A DNA stretch of 64,000 bases, from NCBI RefSeq assembly GCF_003932895.1, contig NZ_RQYW01000008.1, positions 1 to 64,000 of the forward strand. The letters run 5' to 3'. This DNA is from Leptotrichia sp. OH3620_COT-345. GTDB lineage: Bacteria > Fusobacteriota > Fusobacteriia > Fusobacteriales > Leptotrichiaceae. Positions 1-10,733 of this stretch are shown here, piece by piece. The notes below the pieces were generated by a model that saw only the letters and a program-made list of their open reading frames with translations, ran no database searches and was not told the DNA's origin. The position numbers were made by a program, and so were the translations under genes. Every line of letters begins with the position of its first letter. Position 1 is the stretch's first letter.

Positions 1-623
1 ATTTAAATACATCATATGTTTCTATTCAATCTATACATTGTACACAAAGGAAAATTGTGTATACTGATTTAAATACATCATATGTTTCTATTCAATTCTG
101 TCATTAAAAAATCACAATCAAATTAATGACTGATTTAAATACATCATATGTTTCTATTCAATCCCTTTTTTTTGTCTTTTTTTCCATACTATACCTCTAT
201 TTAAATACATCATATGTTTCTATTCAATAAACATTGCTCTCATTGATGTCCCAGCTTTAGCCGTATTTAAATACATCATATGTTTCTATTCAATCAAGCT
301 ACACTTTAAGGAACACAAAATGCTCGTTAAATTTAAATACATCATATGTTTCTATTCAATCCCTCTAACACTTGCTAAAAAACCATTTTTACCTGATTTA
401 AATACATCATATGTTTCTATTCAATCTTAATTTTATTTTTTTATCAGTCATTAAATCATTAATTTAAATACATCATATGTTTCTATTCAATATAGTATAA
501 CTTCCTTATATTTTTCGGTCTTTGCTATTTAAATACATCATATGTTTCTATTCAATCAGCAACAAACAACACAATTTCTTTAGAGTTTCAATGATTTAAA
601 TACATCATATGTTTCTATTCAAT
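1..623 (-). CRISPR. CRISPR array, 10 repeats and 9 spacers, continues off the left edge
   Basis: Ten identical 30-bp repeats start at 1, 67, 133, 199, 265, 331, 396, 462, 527 and 594; they begin ATTTAAATAC and end TCTATTCAAT on the plus strand. The nine spacers are 35-37 bp and all different. The first base of the window is the first base of a repeat, so the array probably extends to the left. Read on the minus strand the repeat ends GATGTATTTAAAT, which from memory resembles clostridial type I-B repeats; 30-bp repeats with 36-bp spacers also fit type I-B. AT-rich, gene-free DNA with a promoter lies to the right, so transcription is inferred to run on the minus strand, with the newest spacer at 557-593. 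No cas genes are in the window, so the type is an inference. Confidence 0.97.
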
Positions 624-1410
624 GCCGATTTATTCTATTATCTCTAATATTTTTTATAAGGAAAAATCTCAATTATATCTGTATTATACACTTTTTTTTC
701 CCAACTAACAACATTTTTTTGAGAATTTATCTTTTCATATTTAAAAATCAGAGTTTTCATATAATTTATACCTCATTAGGTTGGGAATTCAATTTTATAA
801 ATAACTTCAAATGCTCATTATTATCTTAATATCTAAAATGTTTATATTATATTCTTCAGACTTTTAAAAATATTACTCATCTCAGTCCATAATTTTATAT
901 TCATTTTTAAAAAATAGAAACTTCAATTTTCTATATTAATAATAATACCTTTTCAATAATTTTAAGGATAACAAAAATTTTTATTCATCTTACTCATAAA
1001 AATCTAAAATAATTAATAAATATGATTTTTATATCGGACATATTTCTTTTAAACTCAAAAAATCTATTAGCTATTTTAAGAAAAAAAATTATCAAGATTT
1101 TCTTTTTATTAAAAATAAAAGTTAAAAACTTTTGGCATTAATTTATTTTACTTTTCTATATGCAAACTAAAAATGATTACATAAAAATTTTATCATTATC
1201 TGTATCTAAATCCCTAAAATTATTGTTAATACTTTCCTAAATTATATATTTTATTGTATATAATTTCTTAAAAGAAAATAAATTATACAATCTCTATAAG
1301 ATAAAAAAAAAATAAAAAATAAGATAAATAGCAAATTCATATTATTATATTTTTGAGATAAATATTAAGAAAAAAGTTTATATTTATACAAACAATTTAA
1401 ACATATTAAC
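624..1410 (-). other. AT-rich CRISPR leader and gene-free spacer
   Basis: About 790 bp with no open reading frame worth calling on either strand and extreme AT content. The part nearest the array, with a promoter at 683-711, is probably the CRISPR leader. I see nothing identifiable in the rest, about 720-1410. Confidence 0.55.
683..711 (-). promoter_or_regulatory. Probable CRISPR leader promoter
   Basis: On the minus strand a TTGTTA box (706-711) is followed after 17 bp by a perfect TATAAT (683-688). Transcription would start near 676, about 50 nt before the first repeat, and run into the array. It supports placing the leader on the right of the array. Confidence 0.55.
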
Positions 1411-1463
1411 TTAAAAAAGTTGTATTTAATTAAAGATCTACCTTTAACTAATACAACTTTTTA
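1411..1463 (-). terminator. Rho-independent terminator of groES-groEL
   Basis: Directly after the groEL stop codon, a stem of about 20 bp (1442-1462 pairing with 1414-1435; arms AAAAAGTTGTATT and AATACAACTTTTT) is followed on the minus strand by a run of T residues. It would end the chaperonin transcript before it enters the CRISPR leader. Confidence 0.85.
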
Positions 1464-1467
1464 TTTC

Positions 1468-3102
<1,635 letters not shown>

Positions 3103-3133
3103 CTAATTATAATATAAAAACTCTTAATTTTAT

Positions 3134-3397
3134 TTACTCAACTATTCCAAGTACATTATCTATATCTAATATAAGATAATTCTCATCTCCGTCCTTTACT
3201 TCAGTTCCTGAATATTTTTCAAAAATTACTTTGTCTCCTGCTTTTACATCTTCAACTTCTTTTCCTATTGCCAGAACTTCTCCTGTAATAGGCTTTTCTT
3301 TAGAAACCGTTCCCGGAAGAACTATTCCGCTTTTTGTTACTTCTTCCTGCTCAACCTGTTTTATCAAAACTCTTTTTCCTAAAGGTTTTATTTTCAT
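3134..3397 (-). CDS. groES: Co-chaperonin GroES (Hsp10)
   Basis: An 87-residue co-chaperonin that caps the GroEL ring. It has the family start MKIKPLGKRVLIK, a mobile-loop region (about residues 17-33) and the GDKVIFEKYSGTEVK strand motif. It is first gene of the groES-groEL operon, with an AGGAGG ribosome site 7 bp from the ATG and a CIRCE element plus promoter upstream. Identification is secure. Confidence 0.98.
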   Translation of the reverse strand: MKIKPLGKRVLIKQVEQEEVTKSGIVLPGTVSKEKPITGEVLAIGKEVEDVKAGDKVIFEKYSGTEVKDGDENYLILDIDNVLGIVE

Positions 3398-3463
3398 TGT
3401 CTCAATCCTCCTATTATTTTCTTTATTGATGAAAGTCTTTAATTTTTATACTTTCCTTTTGTT

Positions 3464-3490
3464 TTAGCACTCACTCTGATAGATTGCTAA
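3464..3490 (-). promoter_or_regulatory. CIRCE operator (HrcA site) of groES-groEL
   Basis: TTAGCACTC, nine spacer bases, then GATTGCTAA. This matches the CIRCE consensus TTAGCACTC-N9-GAGTGCTAA with a single change in the right arm. It lies just after the -10 box of the groES promoter, so HrcA binding would block initiation. The hrcA gene is not in the window. Confidence 0.93.
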
Positions 3491-3494
3491 CTAT

Positions 3495-3523
3495 ATAATA
3501 ATATATTTTTTTCTTTTTTTCAA
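3495..3523 (-). promoter_or_regulatory. Sigma-70-type promoter of groES-groEL
   Basis: On the minus strand TTGAAA (3518-3523) and TATTAT (3495-3500) are separated by 17 bp. The start point would fall at or just before the CIRCE element. Confidence 0.8.
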
Positions 3524-3533
3524 GTCTTTTTTT

Positions 3534-4358
3534 CTATTTTTTCAAATTTTTTTCAAGAACTGAATACAATATATCAAAACGCCACTGTCTTTCACATTTC
3601 ATTTCAGAATTTTCAAAATAAAACTTTTCAATAGACGGTATAAAAATCTCCGCAATTTCCCTACTGTTCAACCATAAGTCCATATTCCTGTTAAATTTCT
3701 TATTATGAGAAAAGGAATTACGGAAATAAGTATAATTTTCAGTATAGTAATAAGCTATTTCTTCAAAATGAATCAATGTACTTGTTTTCAAAGATTTTTC
3801 CTTCCACATATCCATATCCAGTAAATGTTCCGTTTTCAATCCCGACAAATCAAACATAAGAACATATTCCGATATATTTCCGACTGCTCAAGTATCAGGA
3901 TTAATGTCCAGAAAATCTGAAATAAGTTGTTTTGAAAAGCGATACATAAAATCAAGTTCATTTTTACTCCATACATTTTTCTTTTCAAAATAACATTTAT
4001 CCAAATTCAAAGAAACATCCATTCTTATATTTTCATTTTGGGCTGTAAATTCAAGTATTTTAGGTAAAAAATGCTTTATTTCAAAACCTGTTTCATCATA
4101 ATGTACCGCATCAAGATATTCCCATATAAGTTCTCTTGACAGTCTATTTACAGGAATTTCCAATAATTTTTTTACATTTTCCGAGCTTACACAGCAGGGA
4201 GTACAGACAGAAAGTTTTCCGTTTAAATCATAAAAAAAGATTTCATATGCTTCCTTTATCAGCTTTTTCATTTCATTGCTTACAAAAATTCCTGCTTTTC
4301 CGTTTCCGATACAATCTTCTGATTTTTCGGGTCTTGTTTTAATTTTAAACTTTTTCAT
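3534..4358 (-). pseudogene. Uncharacterised protein gene interrupted by an in-frame UGA
   Basis: Two open segments, 3888-4385 and 3534-3857, are in the same frame and separated only by one TGA (3888-3890) and 30 further bases, so they are parts of one gene of about 274 codons. The ATG at 4358 is preferred to 4385 because an AAAGGAT box lies about 9 bp before it. The protein has no signal peptide and is not recognised; it contains a CTPCC motif near residue 55. The UGA would be residue 157, between NPDT and AVGNISEY. The organism decodes UGA as Sec elsewhere, but there is no CxxU context and no hairpin with a GGU loop at about +19 as in the grdB genes. A recent nonsense mutation is more likely than a new selenoprotein, but both remain open. 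Confidence 0.6.
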
Positions 4359-4692
4359 TAATTGAAATATCCTTTTTAATATCAACTTTATCTATACTTA
4401 TAAAATCCCTGTCAGCTCTCCATTTCAATATCGTCTAATACTATATTTTTCTTATACTCTTTTACTTCTTTTGTACCTATTCCCTAATATTATTATCGCT
4501 TAATACCGTATTTCTTATTATACTTTACTTACAGGAAATTCATGATTTATTCCTACTCCACCTATAAATTTTCCGCCTGAACATTTATTGAAGCTCCTGT
4601 TAGCGTAAGTATATCATAATTTCATATATTTTGTCCTATATATTCATTTATTTTTACTATAAAAAGTTTATAAGGGATAATTGTTGTGTGTT

Positions 4693-4718
4693 CCAAACTT
4701 TTTTGAAAAAAAGTTTGG
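4693..4718 (-). terminator. Hairpin at the end of repeat copy A
   Basis: A perfect 12-bp inverted repeat (CCAAACTTTTTT and AAAAAAGTTTGG) separated by two bases. On the minus strand it lies about 290 bp beyond the stop of the Xaa-Pro peptidase gene and contains T runs, so it may act as a late terminator in either direction. Confidence 0.4.
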
Positions 4719-4730
4719 CAAAAAACTGTC

Positions 4731-4899
4731 AACACAAATTATTTGTAACTCAAAAACACTCCATTCACTAAAAAATCACAAACTTATTTCACTCAAACAA
4801 TGACTTTTCTTTACGCTCATTCCCATATTTTTTTCGTTGAAACAATTTAAATGTCGAATTTTCACTTACAATTTCAGTCCCCTTCAATATTCAAATTTT
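4731..4899 (-). repeat. Dispersed intergenic repeat, copy A
   Basis: Shares long stretches with 22409-22537 and 45966-46205, for example a block around CTCAAACAATGA followed by a CATATTTTTTTCGTTGAAA-like block, and a distal block around TTCAATATTCAAATTTTA. It lies downstream of a minus-strand gene and in the same orientation as the other copies. It does not encode a protein of convincing length. Confidence 0.75.
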
Positions 4900-5007
4900 A
4901 CTGTATGAAAAAATGTGAGGACAATTAAGCCCTCATAAAAAAATTCTTTTCTCAAAAAAATCTAGAAAATTTTTTATTCCAAATCTTTTTCCTAAAAATA
5001 TTGAATA

Positions 5008-6087
5008 TTAGTTATTTATTATTATAAGTTCTTTATTACTTTTATTTAAAATTTCACATCCGTCCTTTTTCACAACAACATCGTCTTCTATTCTTACTCC
5101 ACCCCAACCTTCAAAATAAAGTCCGGGTTCTGATGTAACTACCATATTTTCCTTTAATTCTATATGAGACATTCCTGATAAATATGGCAGTTCATGAACT
5201 TCAACTCCTATACCGTGTCCTAATCCATGACCGAAATATTGTCCATATCCTTTTTCAGTCAGAAAGTCTCTTACTGTCTTATCCACATTATCGGACATCA
5301 AACCTTCTTTTATTGTATTAATACCGAGCATCTGTGCTTCCAAAACAAGATTATATACTTCGTTATGTTTTTTAGTTATATTATTTCCGTAATAAATCGT
5401 TCTTGTCATATCCGATACATATCCATTATAATAAGCACCAAAATCCATCGTAATAAATTCTTCTTTCTGTATTTTCTTATCCGAAGCCACTCCGTGAGGC
5501 ATTGCAGATCTTACGCCGCTTGCTACAATTGTTTCAAATGATTTGTCGTCTGCTCCCATCTTTCTTTGAATATATTCCATATAAGCTGCTATTTCTTTTT
5601 CCGAAATCCCCTCTTTTATAATTTTCAGTACTTCACTAAATGCTATATCGCTTATTTCTACTGCTTTTTTAATTAAACTGATTTCCTCATCTGTTTTCAC
5701 CATTCTTTCCAGTAAAAGTTTATCCCCTATAGGAACAAGGTCTGCTTTAAATATTTCTTTTATTGTTTCATACAATGAAAATGTTACATTTTTATCTTCA
5801 AATCCTATTTTTTTAATACCCAGTTTTTCAGCATCTTGTCCTACAAATTTTAACGAACCTCTTGTTGTTTCTTTAAATTCAAATCCCATTTTTGAAACTT
5901 CTTCTTCAGCTTGGCTTCTATATCTGAAATCAGAATAAAAATAATTCCCTTTTTTAGTTACGAGAGCTACTCCTGTAGTCCCGGTAAATCCTGTAAAATA
6001 TCTTAAGTTGTATAAATCTGTCAAAAATATTCCGTCAAGATTCAATTCATTTAAAATTCTCGTTAATTTTTCAGTTCTTTTGTCCAT
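5008..6087 (-). CDS. Xaa-Pro aminopeptidase family metallopeptidase (M24)
   Basis: A 359-residue cytoplasmic peptidase of the M24 pita-bread family, the length of bacterial Xaa-Pro dipeptidases such as YqhT. It would remove an N-terminal residue or dipeptide next to proline. All five metal ligands can be seen: the two Asp in MDFGAYYNGYVSDMTRT, the His in GHGLGHGIGVEVHE, and the two Glu in TSEPGLYFEGWGGVRIEDD. An N-terminal creatinase-like domain fills about residues 1-125. The ATG has a GGAG box. Family assignment is firm; whether it acts as aminopeptidase P or as a prolidase is not decided by the sequence. Confidence 0.93.
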   Translation of the reverse strand: MDKRTEKLTRILNELNLDGIFLTDLYNLRYFTGFTGTTGVALVTKKGNYFYSDFRYRSQAEEEVSKMGFEFKETTRGSLKFVGQDAEKLGIKKIGFEDKNVTFSLYETIKEIFKADLVPIGDKLLLERMVKTDEEISLIKKAVEISDIAFSEVLKIIKEGISEKEIAAYMEYIQRKMGADDKSFETIVASGVRSAMPHGVASDKKIQKEEFITMDFGAYYNGYVSDMTRTIYYGNNITKKHNEVYNLVLEAQMLGINTIKEGLMSDNVDKTVRDFLTEKGYGQYFGHGLGHGIGVEVHELPYLSGMSHIELKENMVVTSEPGLYFEGWGGVRIEDDVVVKKDGCEILNKSNKELIIINN

Positions 6088-6350
6088 TTTTTTCTCCTTA
6101 TATTTAATATATTTAATTATTTAATTTTTATTTCAAATCTATATCAATTTTTTTGGGTACTATATTAATTTATACTTTTTTCATCTTAATTAAGATTGTT
6201 ATTTATATTTAATCTTTGATATCACATTAATTAATTTTATATCAAGTCAATTATCTTTTAAAATAATTATTTATGCCTGATTTTCTTTGACACCTTATTT
6301 ATAATCTGTCTGTTATACTACATATACTGTATAATATTTCAATCCTGTTC

Positions 6351-7958
6351 TTACCTTACCGTACTTTTATAATATTTTATTGCAAATTCAGCACATTTTA
6401 TACCGTCTACCGCTGCCGACATTATTCCTCCTGCATAACCTGCACCTTCTCCACAAGGCATAATCCCTTCAATATTTGAAAAAAATCTTTCATTTCGGAG
6501 AATTTTTACAGGTGAAGAGCTTCTACTTTCCACAGCTGTCAGTACTGTATCTTCATTCCCAAAACCTTTGATTTTCCTATCCATAGCTTTTATTCCCTCT
6601 TTCAAAGCTTTATTTATATAATCCGGAAAGCACTCATTCAAATTGGCAAATCTATATCCTCCCGCATAACTCGGTTTTATTGAACCTAACTTTTCCGATT
6701 TCTTATTTTTTACAAAATCTCCAAACAATTGAACAGGAGCTTTATAATCTTCTCCGCCAAGTTTAAACGCTTTTTCTTCAAGTTTTCTTTGAAATTCGAC
6801 TCCTGCAAGAACTCCTCCCTGTCCAAAATCCTCAGGATAAACATTTACAAGAACAGCTGAATTGGCATTTTCCAAATTTCTTTTTGAATAACTCATACCA
6901 TTTACTACAAGTCTTTTTTCTTCACTTGCGGCAGGTACAACCACTCCTCCGGGACACATACAGAAAGTATACACTCCTCTTCCATTTTCAGATTTGATAT
7001 TCAGCTTATATTCAGCAGGAGGCAGTATATCTGCAAACTTTCCATATTGTGCATGATTAATTACTGATTGCTTATGTTCTATCCTCACACCTACTGAAAA
7101 AGGTTTTCTTTCCATTTTTATATTTCTTTCATCCAACATATAAAAAGTATCTCTCGAACTATGCCCTATTGCTAATATGATAATATCTGTATCAATTTCA
7201 TATTTTTCGGAACTTTCTTTATTTTCATCAATAACTTGAACAACAGCTCCGGTTACTTTATTACTATTTCGATTTATTGATACAAGCTTATTTTGAAACC
7301 TATATTCTCCACCCAAATTTTCTATTTTCTTTCTTATATTTTTCATTATTCCTATTAATCTGTCTGTACCCACATGAGGTTTTGACATATACGCTATCTT
7401 TTTTTCAGCGCCTGCAAGTATAAACTCACTGTATATTTTTTGCATTCTGAAGTTATTTGTATTCGTAGTCAGTTTGCCGTCGGAAAATGTTCCTGCTCCT
7501 CCCTCTCCAAATTGTACATTGGAATACTTGTTAAGCTTTCCTCCTTTAAAAAAATTATATACATCTCTTTGTCTTTTTTCCACACTTTTTCCCTGTTCAA
7601 TTATAATTGGCTTTAACCCTGCCTCTGCCAGTACAAGTGCCGCAAAAATTCCTGCAGGACCGCTTCCCACAACTACAGGACGCTTCCTATCGTTAAGTTC
7701 AATTTTTTCTATAATATATTCCTGTTTTACTATTTCTCTTACATCAGGTAAATTTTTATATTTTTCTTCATCACTCAGTAATATATCCGCTGAATAAACA
7801 TAATGTACATTATTTTTATTTCTTGCATCTATTGCCTGTCCTGTTATTTCAAATTTCTTAAACTCCATTTCACTTATATTCAGTTTTTTCGCAGCAACCT
7901 TTTTTAAATCATCAATATTATGATTAATAGGCATTTTTATATTATTTATTCTTAACAT
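6351..7958 (-). CDS. FAD-dependent oxidoreductase of the COG2509 family
   Basis: A 535-residue predicted flavoprotein dehydrogenase. After an N-terminal domain of about 90 residues comes a Rossmann motif VVVGSGPAGIFAALVLAEAG (dinucleotide binding), then the family motif with FGEGGAGTFSDGKLTT near residue 150, and a C-terminal GEGAGYAGGIMSAAVDG second FAD contact. Reaction and substrate are unknown for this family. It is followed at 37 bp by another flavoprotein gene transcribed just before it, so the two may be co-transcribed. Family assignment firm, function open. Confidence 0.9.
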   Translation of the reverse strand: MLRINNIKMPINHNIDDLKKVAAKKLNISEMEFKKFEITGQAIDARNKNNVHYVYSADILLSDEEKYKNLPDVREIVKQEYIIEKIELNDRKRPVVVGSGPAGIFAALVLAEAGLKPIIIEQGKSVEKRQRDVYNFFKGGKLNKYSNVQFGEGGAGTFSDGKLTTNTNNFRMQKIYSEFILAGAEKKIAYMSKPHVGTDRLIGIMKNIRKKIENLGGEYRFQNKLVSINRNSNKVTGAVVQVIDENKESSEKYEIDTDIIILAIGHSSRDTFYMLDERNIKMERKPFSVGVRIEHKQSVINHAQYGKFADILPPAEYKLNIKSENGRGVYTFCMCPGGVVVPAASEEKRLVVNGMSYSKRNLENANSAVLVNVYPEDFGQGGVLAGVEFQRKLEEKAFKLGGEDYKAPVQLFGDFVKNKKSEKLGSIKPSYAGGYRFANLNECFPDYINKALKEGIKAMDRKIKGFGNEDTVLTAVESRSSSPVKILRNERFFSNIEGIMPCGEGAGYAGGIMSAAVDGIKCAEFAIKYYKSTVR

Positions 7959-7994
7959 ATTTTTCCTTTTCTTTAATTATCACTATTAAAAATT

Positions 7995-9212
7995 TTATTT
8001 TCCTGCATTTTTTCCTGCAGTATACCCTGAAGCCCATGCCCATTGAAGATTATATCCGCCACATTCTCCATATACATCAAGAATCTCCCCTGCAAAATAT
8101 AGTCCCTTTACTTTTCGAGATTCAAGAGTTTCAGTATTTATTTCATTTAAAGATACTCCTCCTGCAGTTACTTGAGCATTTTTAAATCCCGTTGTTTCCA
8201 AAATAGTTACTTTATATTTTTTTAGTATAGTACAGAGTTTTTTTAATTCCGAATCATTCAGTGAATTTACAGGTTTAGAAAGCTTTTCTATTCCTGACAT
8301 TTTAGACAAAAACTGTCCCAATTTTTTATTTATCATCCCGTTAAAAAACTGCTCCATTGTCAGATGAGAAAGTATTTCTTTTCTTTTTTGAAGTATTACA
8401 TATAATTCATTATAATTAAACTTAGGCATAAAATCAATTTCAAATTCAATATTTTTATAAAGGGGAAAAACGTAAGAAATATTAAATATCACATTTCCGG
8501 AAATTCCATAATCGGTAAAAAGCAGCTCACCGTTATAAGTACATATCTTTTTTCCATTTCCGTAAGCTGTAACTGTAGTATCAACTTTAATTCCCTGTAA
8601 CCCCTTCACCTGACACTTCTCTACTTTTAACTGTACAATAGAGGGAATAAGCTCTGTTATAGTATGTCCCAATTTTTCAGCTATTTCAAAACCTGATCCG
8701 TTTGAACCAAGTTCAGGATAAGACTTTCCTCCTGTAGCCAATATAACTTTGTCCGCTTCTATCTCTCTTTTATCTTCTGAATAAATTCTAAATCCTGAAT
8801 TTTTTTTTTCGATTTTTCTCACATAAAATTCCGTCTTTATTTCAATTCCTATTTTTTCAGCTTCAAATCTTAAAGAATCAACTACTGATGATGCCTGTCC
8901 ACTCATAGGATAAATTTTCCCTCTTTTCTCTTCATTACACATAATACCGAGTTCTTGAAAAAAATCCAAAGTATGTTCAGGAGTAAATCTGTCTAGTATA
9001 TTATTTACTGAATTGATATTTTCTCCGAAATAATTAGATATCGATGCTCCTATATTTGTTATGTTACATCTTCCATTCCCTGTAATTAGCAGTTTTTTTA
9101 ATACTCTTTCTTTTCTTTCAAGAATTACAACTTTTTTACCTGCTCTTCCTGCTGTAATTGCTCCAACAAATCCCGCAGCTCCCCCTCCGATAACTGCTAT
9201 TTCAGTCTTCAT
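7995..9212 (-). CDS. HI0933/YhiN-family flavoprotein (BaiN-like)
   Basis: A 405-residue flavoprotein. It opens with the FAD-binding motif IAVIGGGAAGFVGAITAGRAGK, continues with the family signature LITGNGRCNITN near residue 43, and ends with the second FAD site GEILDVYGECGGYNLQWAWASG. Homologues are called NAD(P)/FAD-dependent oxidoreductases; BaiN in gut clostridia was assigned to bile-acid reduction, but that role cannot be assumed here. It lies upstream of the COG2509 flavoprotein with a 36-bp gap. Family is certain; biological role unknown. Confidence 0.92.
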   Translation of the reverse strand: MKTEIAVIGGGAAGFVGAITAGRAGKKVVILERKERVLKKLLITGNGRCNITNIGASISNYFGENINSVNNILDRFTPEHTLDFFQELGIMCNEEKRGKIYPMSGQASSVVDSLRFEAEKIGIEIKTEFYVRKIEKKNSGFRIYSEDKREIEADKVILATGGKSYPELGSNGSGFEIAEKLGHTITELIPSIVQLKVEKCQVKGLQGIKVDTTVTAYGNGKKICTYNGELLFTDYGISGNVIFNISYVFPLYKNIEFEIDFMPKFNYNELYVILQKRKEILSHLTMEQFFNGMINKKLGQFLSKMSGIEKLSKPVNSLNDSELKKLCTILKKYKVTILETTGFKNAQVTAGGVSLNEINTETLESRKVKGLYFAGEILDVYGECGGYNLQWAWASGYTAGKNAGK

Positions 9213-9367
9213 AATATTCTCCGTTATTTTTTAATTAGTCATTTATTTTTTAAATACCGTTATTTTTTATTAATACGATGCACAATAATTATTTTATGAA
9301 CTTCCACATATTTTTTTACTTAAATTCTTAAATTTTTCAAAATTTATATTACTTGTTTTAAATACCG

Positions 9368-10588
9368 TTATTTTTCACTTATAATTTTTAATAATATTTC
9401 TATCTTTGATTTCCATGAATTTTTTCTTATTTCTTCAAGTAATTTTTCATCAATTTCCCTTTTTTCCAAAGACTTTTTCATCTGTTTTTCAACTCCTTTT
9501 ACAAGGCGTTTTACAAAGTCGGGCTTTTCAGCTTCTACAGCCTTATCTGTATCGTATATTGTAGGCATATCTATATATTCTATTATCCCTGAATTATTGA
9601 TTTTATCTCCAAGAAGTTCTATCAGTCCTGCAATATTTGTAGTCACTGCTCGAAGTCCGCTTCCCAGTGCTTCTACTGCTATCAGTCCCAATCCTTCAAA
9701 ATATGAGGGAAGAATAAATACATCCTTTTCCCTCATAACCTCAGCCACCGCCTGTTGATTCGGAAGGTTGTATATTTCTATATTTTTTATTCCTTTTACT
9801 GCATTTTCTATTTCTTTCCTATTTTCATCTTTAACTGCACCTACTAAAGTCAATTTTACATCTTCTCTTTTCTCGGAAATTATTTTAAAAGCTTTTATTA
9901 ATTCATAAAATCCTTTAGCCTGATCAAATTTTCCTATGTAAAGAAGTTCAATTTTATCTTTCTTTTCATATTTTTTAGGAGGATAAAACAGTTTTTCATT
10001 ATATCCTGCACCTAAATTAAATATTTTGTTTTTATCATACTTATAAATCTTTACTATATCATCTGTTTGTAAATCACTTAAGGAAAATATCATATTAATA
10101 TGTTCAAACCCTGAAACATACTTTTCTTTCATAATTCTATTTTTCTCAGCCTGTCTTAAATCAGTGTTATGACATATCGCAAAAATCTTTTTATCTTTAA
10201 AAATCTCACATACTATAGAAGTAAGTATCCATAAATGATGGGTAATTATTATGTCAGGATTGAATTCTTTCTTTGCCTGTCTCAGTTTTTCTGTAAAAAC
10301 CTTTCTCCACAACTTTATCATATTTTCAGACATTTCTGAATAAAGTGTATTTTCATAAGGCATTATGTCACTCATTCCTACTATGGGAAAAGGAAGATTT
10401 TCATTCTGAAATACAACTTCATACTGTTTTTCCTTTTTCAATATATTTATATCATATTCTTCTGTAGTTCCATACAGACATGTCTGTTCGATATTCCCGT
10501 AATTTTTCAATTCCTCAATGACATTTGTAAAATATACTCCGCTTCCTGTTTTTTGAGGTAACTGTGCTATTACATGAAGTATTCTCAT
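9368..10588 (-). CDS. Glycosyltransferase family 4 (GT-B fold)
   Basis: A 406-residue cytoplasmic glycosyltransferase. The N-terminal acceptor half starts MRILHVIAQLPQKTGSGVYFT; the C-terminal donor half has LLYIGKFDQAKGFYELIKAF near residue 215 and the nucleotide-sugar site PSYFEGLGLIAVEALGSG near residue 295. It stands alone with no polysaccharide cluster around it, so donor and acceptor cannot be named. The ATG start is followed directly by the first beta strand, as expected. Confidence 0.9.
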   Translation of the reverse strand: MRILHVIAQLPQKTGSGVYFTNVIEELKNYGNIEQTCLYGTTEEYDINILKKEKQYEVVFQNENLPFPIVGMSDIMPYENTLYSEMSENMIKLWRKVFTEKLRQAKKEFNPDIIITHHLWILTSIVCEIFKDKKIFAICHNTDLRQAEKNRIMKEKYVSGFEHINMIFSLSDLQTDDIVKIYKYDKNKIFNLGAGYNEKLFYPPKKYEKKDKIELLYIGKFDQAKGFYELIKAFKIISEKREDVKLTLVGAVKDENRKEIENAVKGIKNIEIYNLPNQQAVAEVMREKDVFILPSYFEGLGLIAVEALGSGLRAVTTNIAGLIELLGDKINNSGIIEYIDMPTIYDTDKAVEAEKPDFVKRLVKGVEKQMKKSLEKREIDEKLLEEIRKNSWKSKIEILLKIISEK

Positions 10589-10733
10589 TATAACATCTCC
10601 GTTTCTTTTATATCTTTAATTTTTTATTTATAAATTATTTAAAATCGGACTTATTTATTTTATAAACTGCTCAATACACTATATTTCTGATTTTAAACTT
10701 ATTTCGGTGTAAATTTCCTTTTGGTTTTTAAGC

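Larger units (their letters stand above)
4386..5007. other. Intergenic region with gene remnants and a dispersed repeat
   Basis: No intact gene. On the minus strand between about 4540 and 4620 a short frame reads GGKFIGGVGINHEFPVSKV and then stops, which could be the tail of a lost surface protein; this is a weak guess. From 4693 there is a long hairpin, and 4731-4899 is copy A of the dispersed repeat described separately. Confidence 0.4.

Noticed and set aside
624-1410. Cas genes or a toxin-antitoxin pair next to the CRISPR array
   Set aside because: No ORF of useful length or codon pattern exists in this stretch.
4731-4899. Short peptides such as MGMSVKKSHCLSEISL read from the dispersed repeat
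   Set aside because: The frames differ between copies and start sites are not preserved; the DNA, not a peptide, appears repeated.
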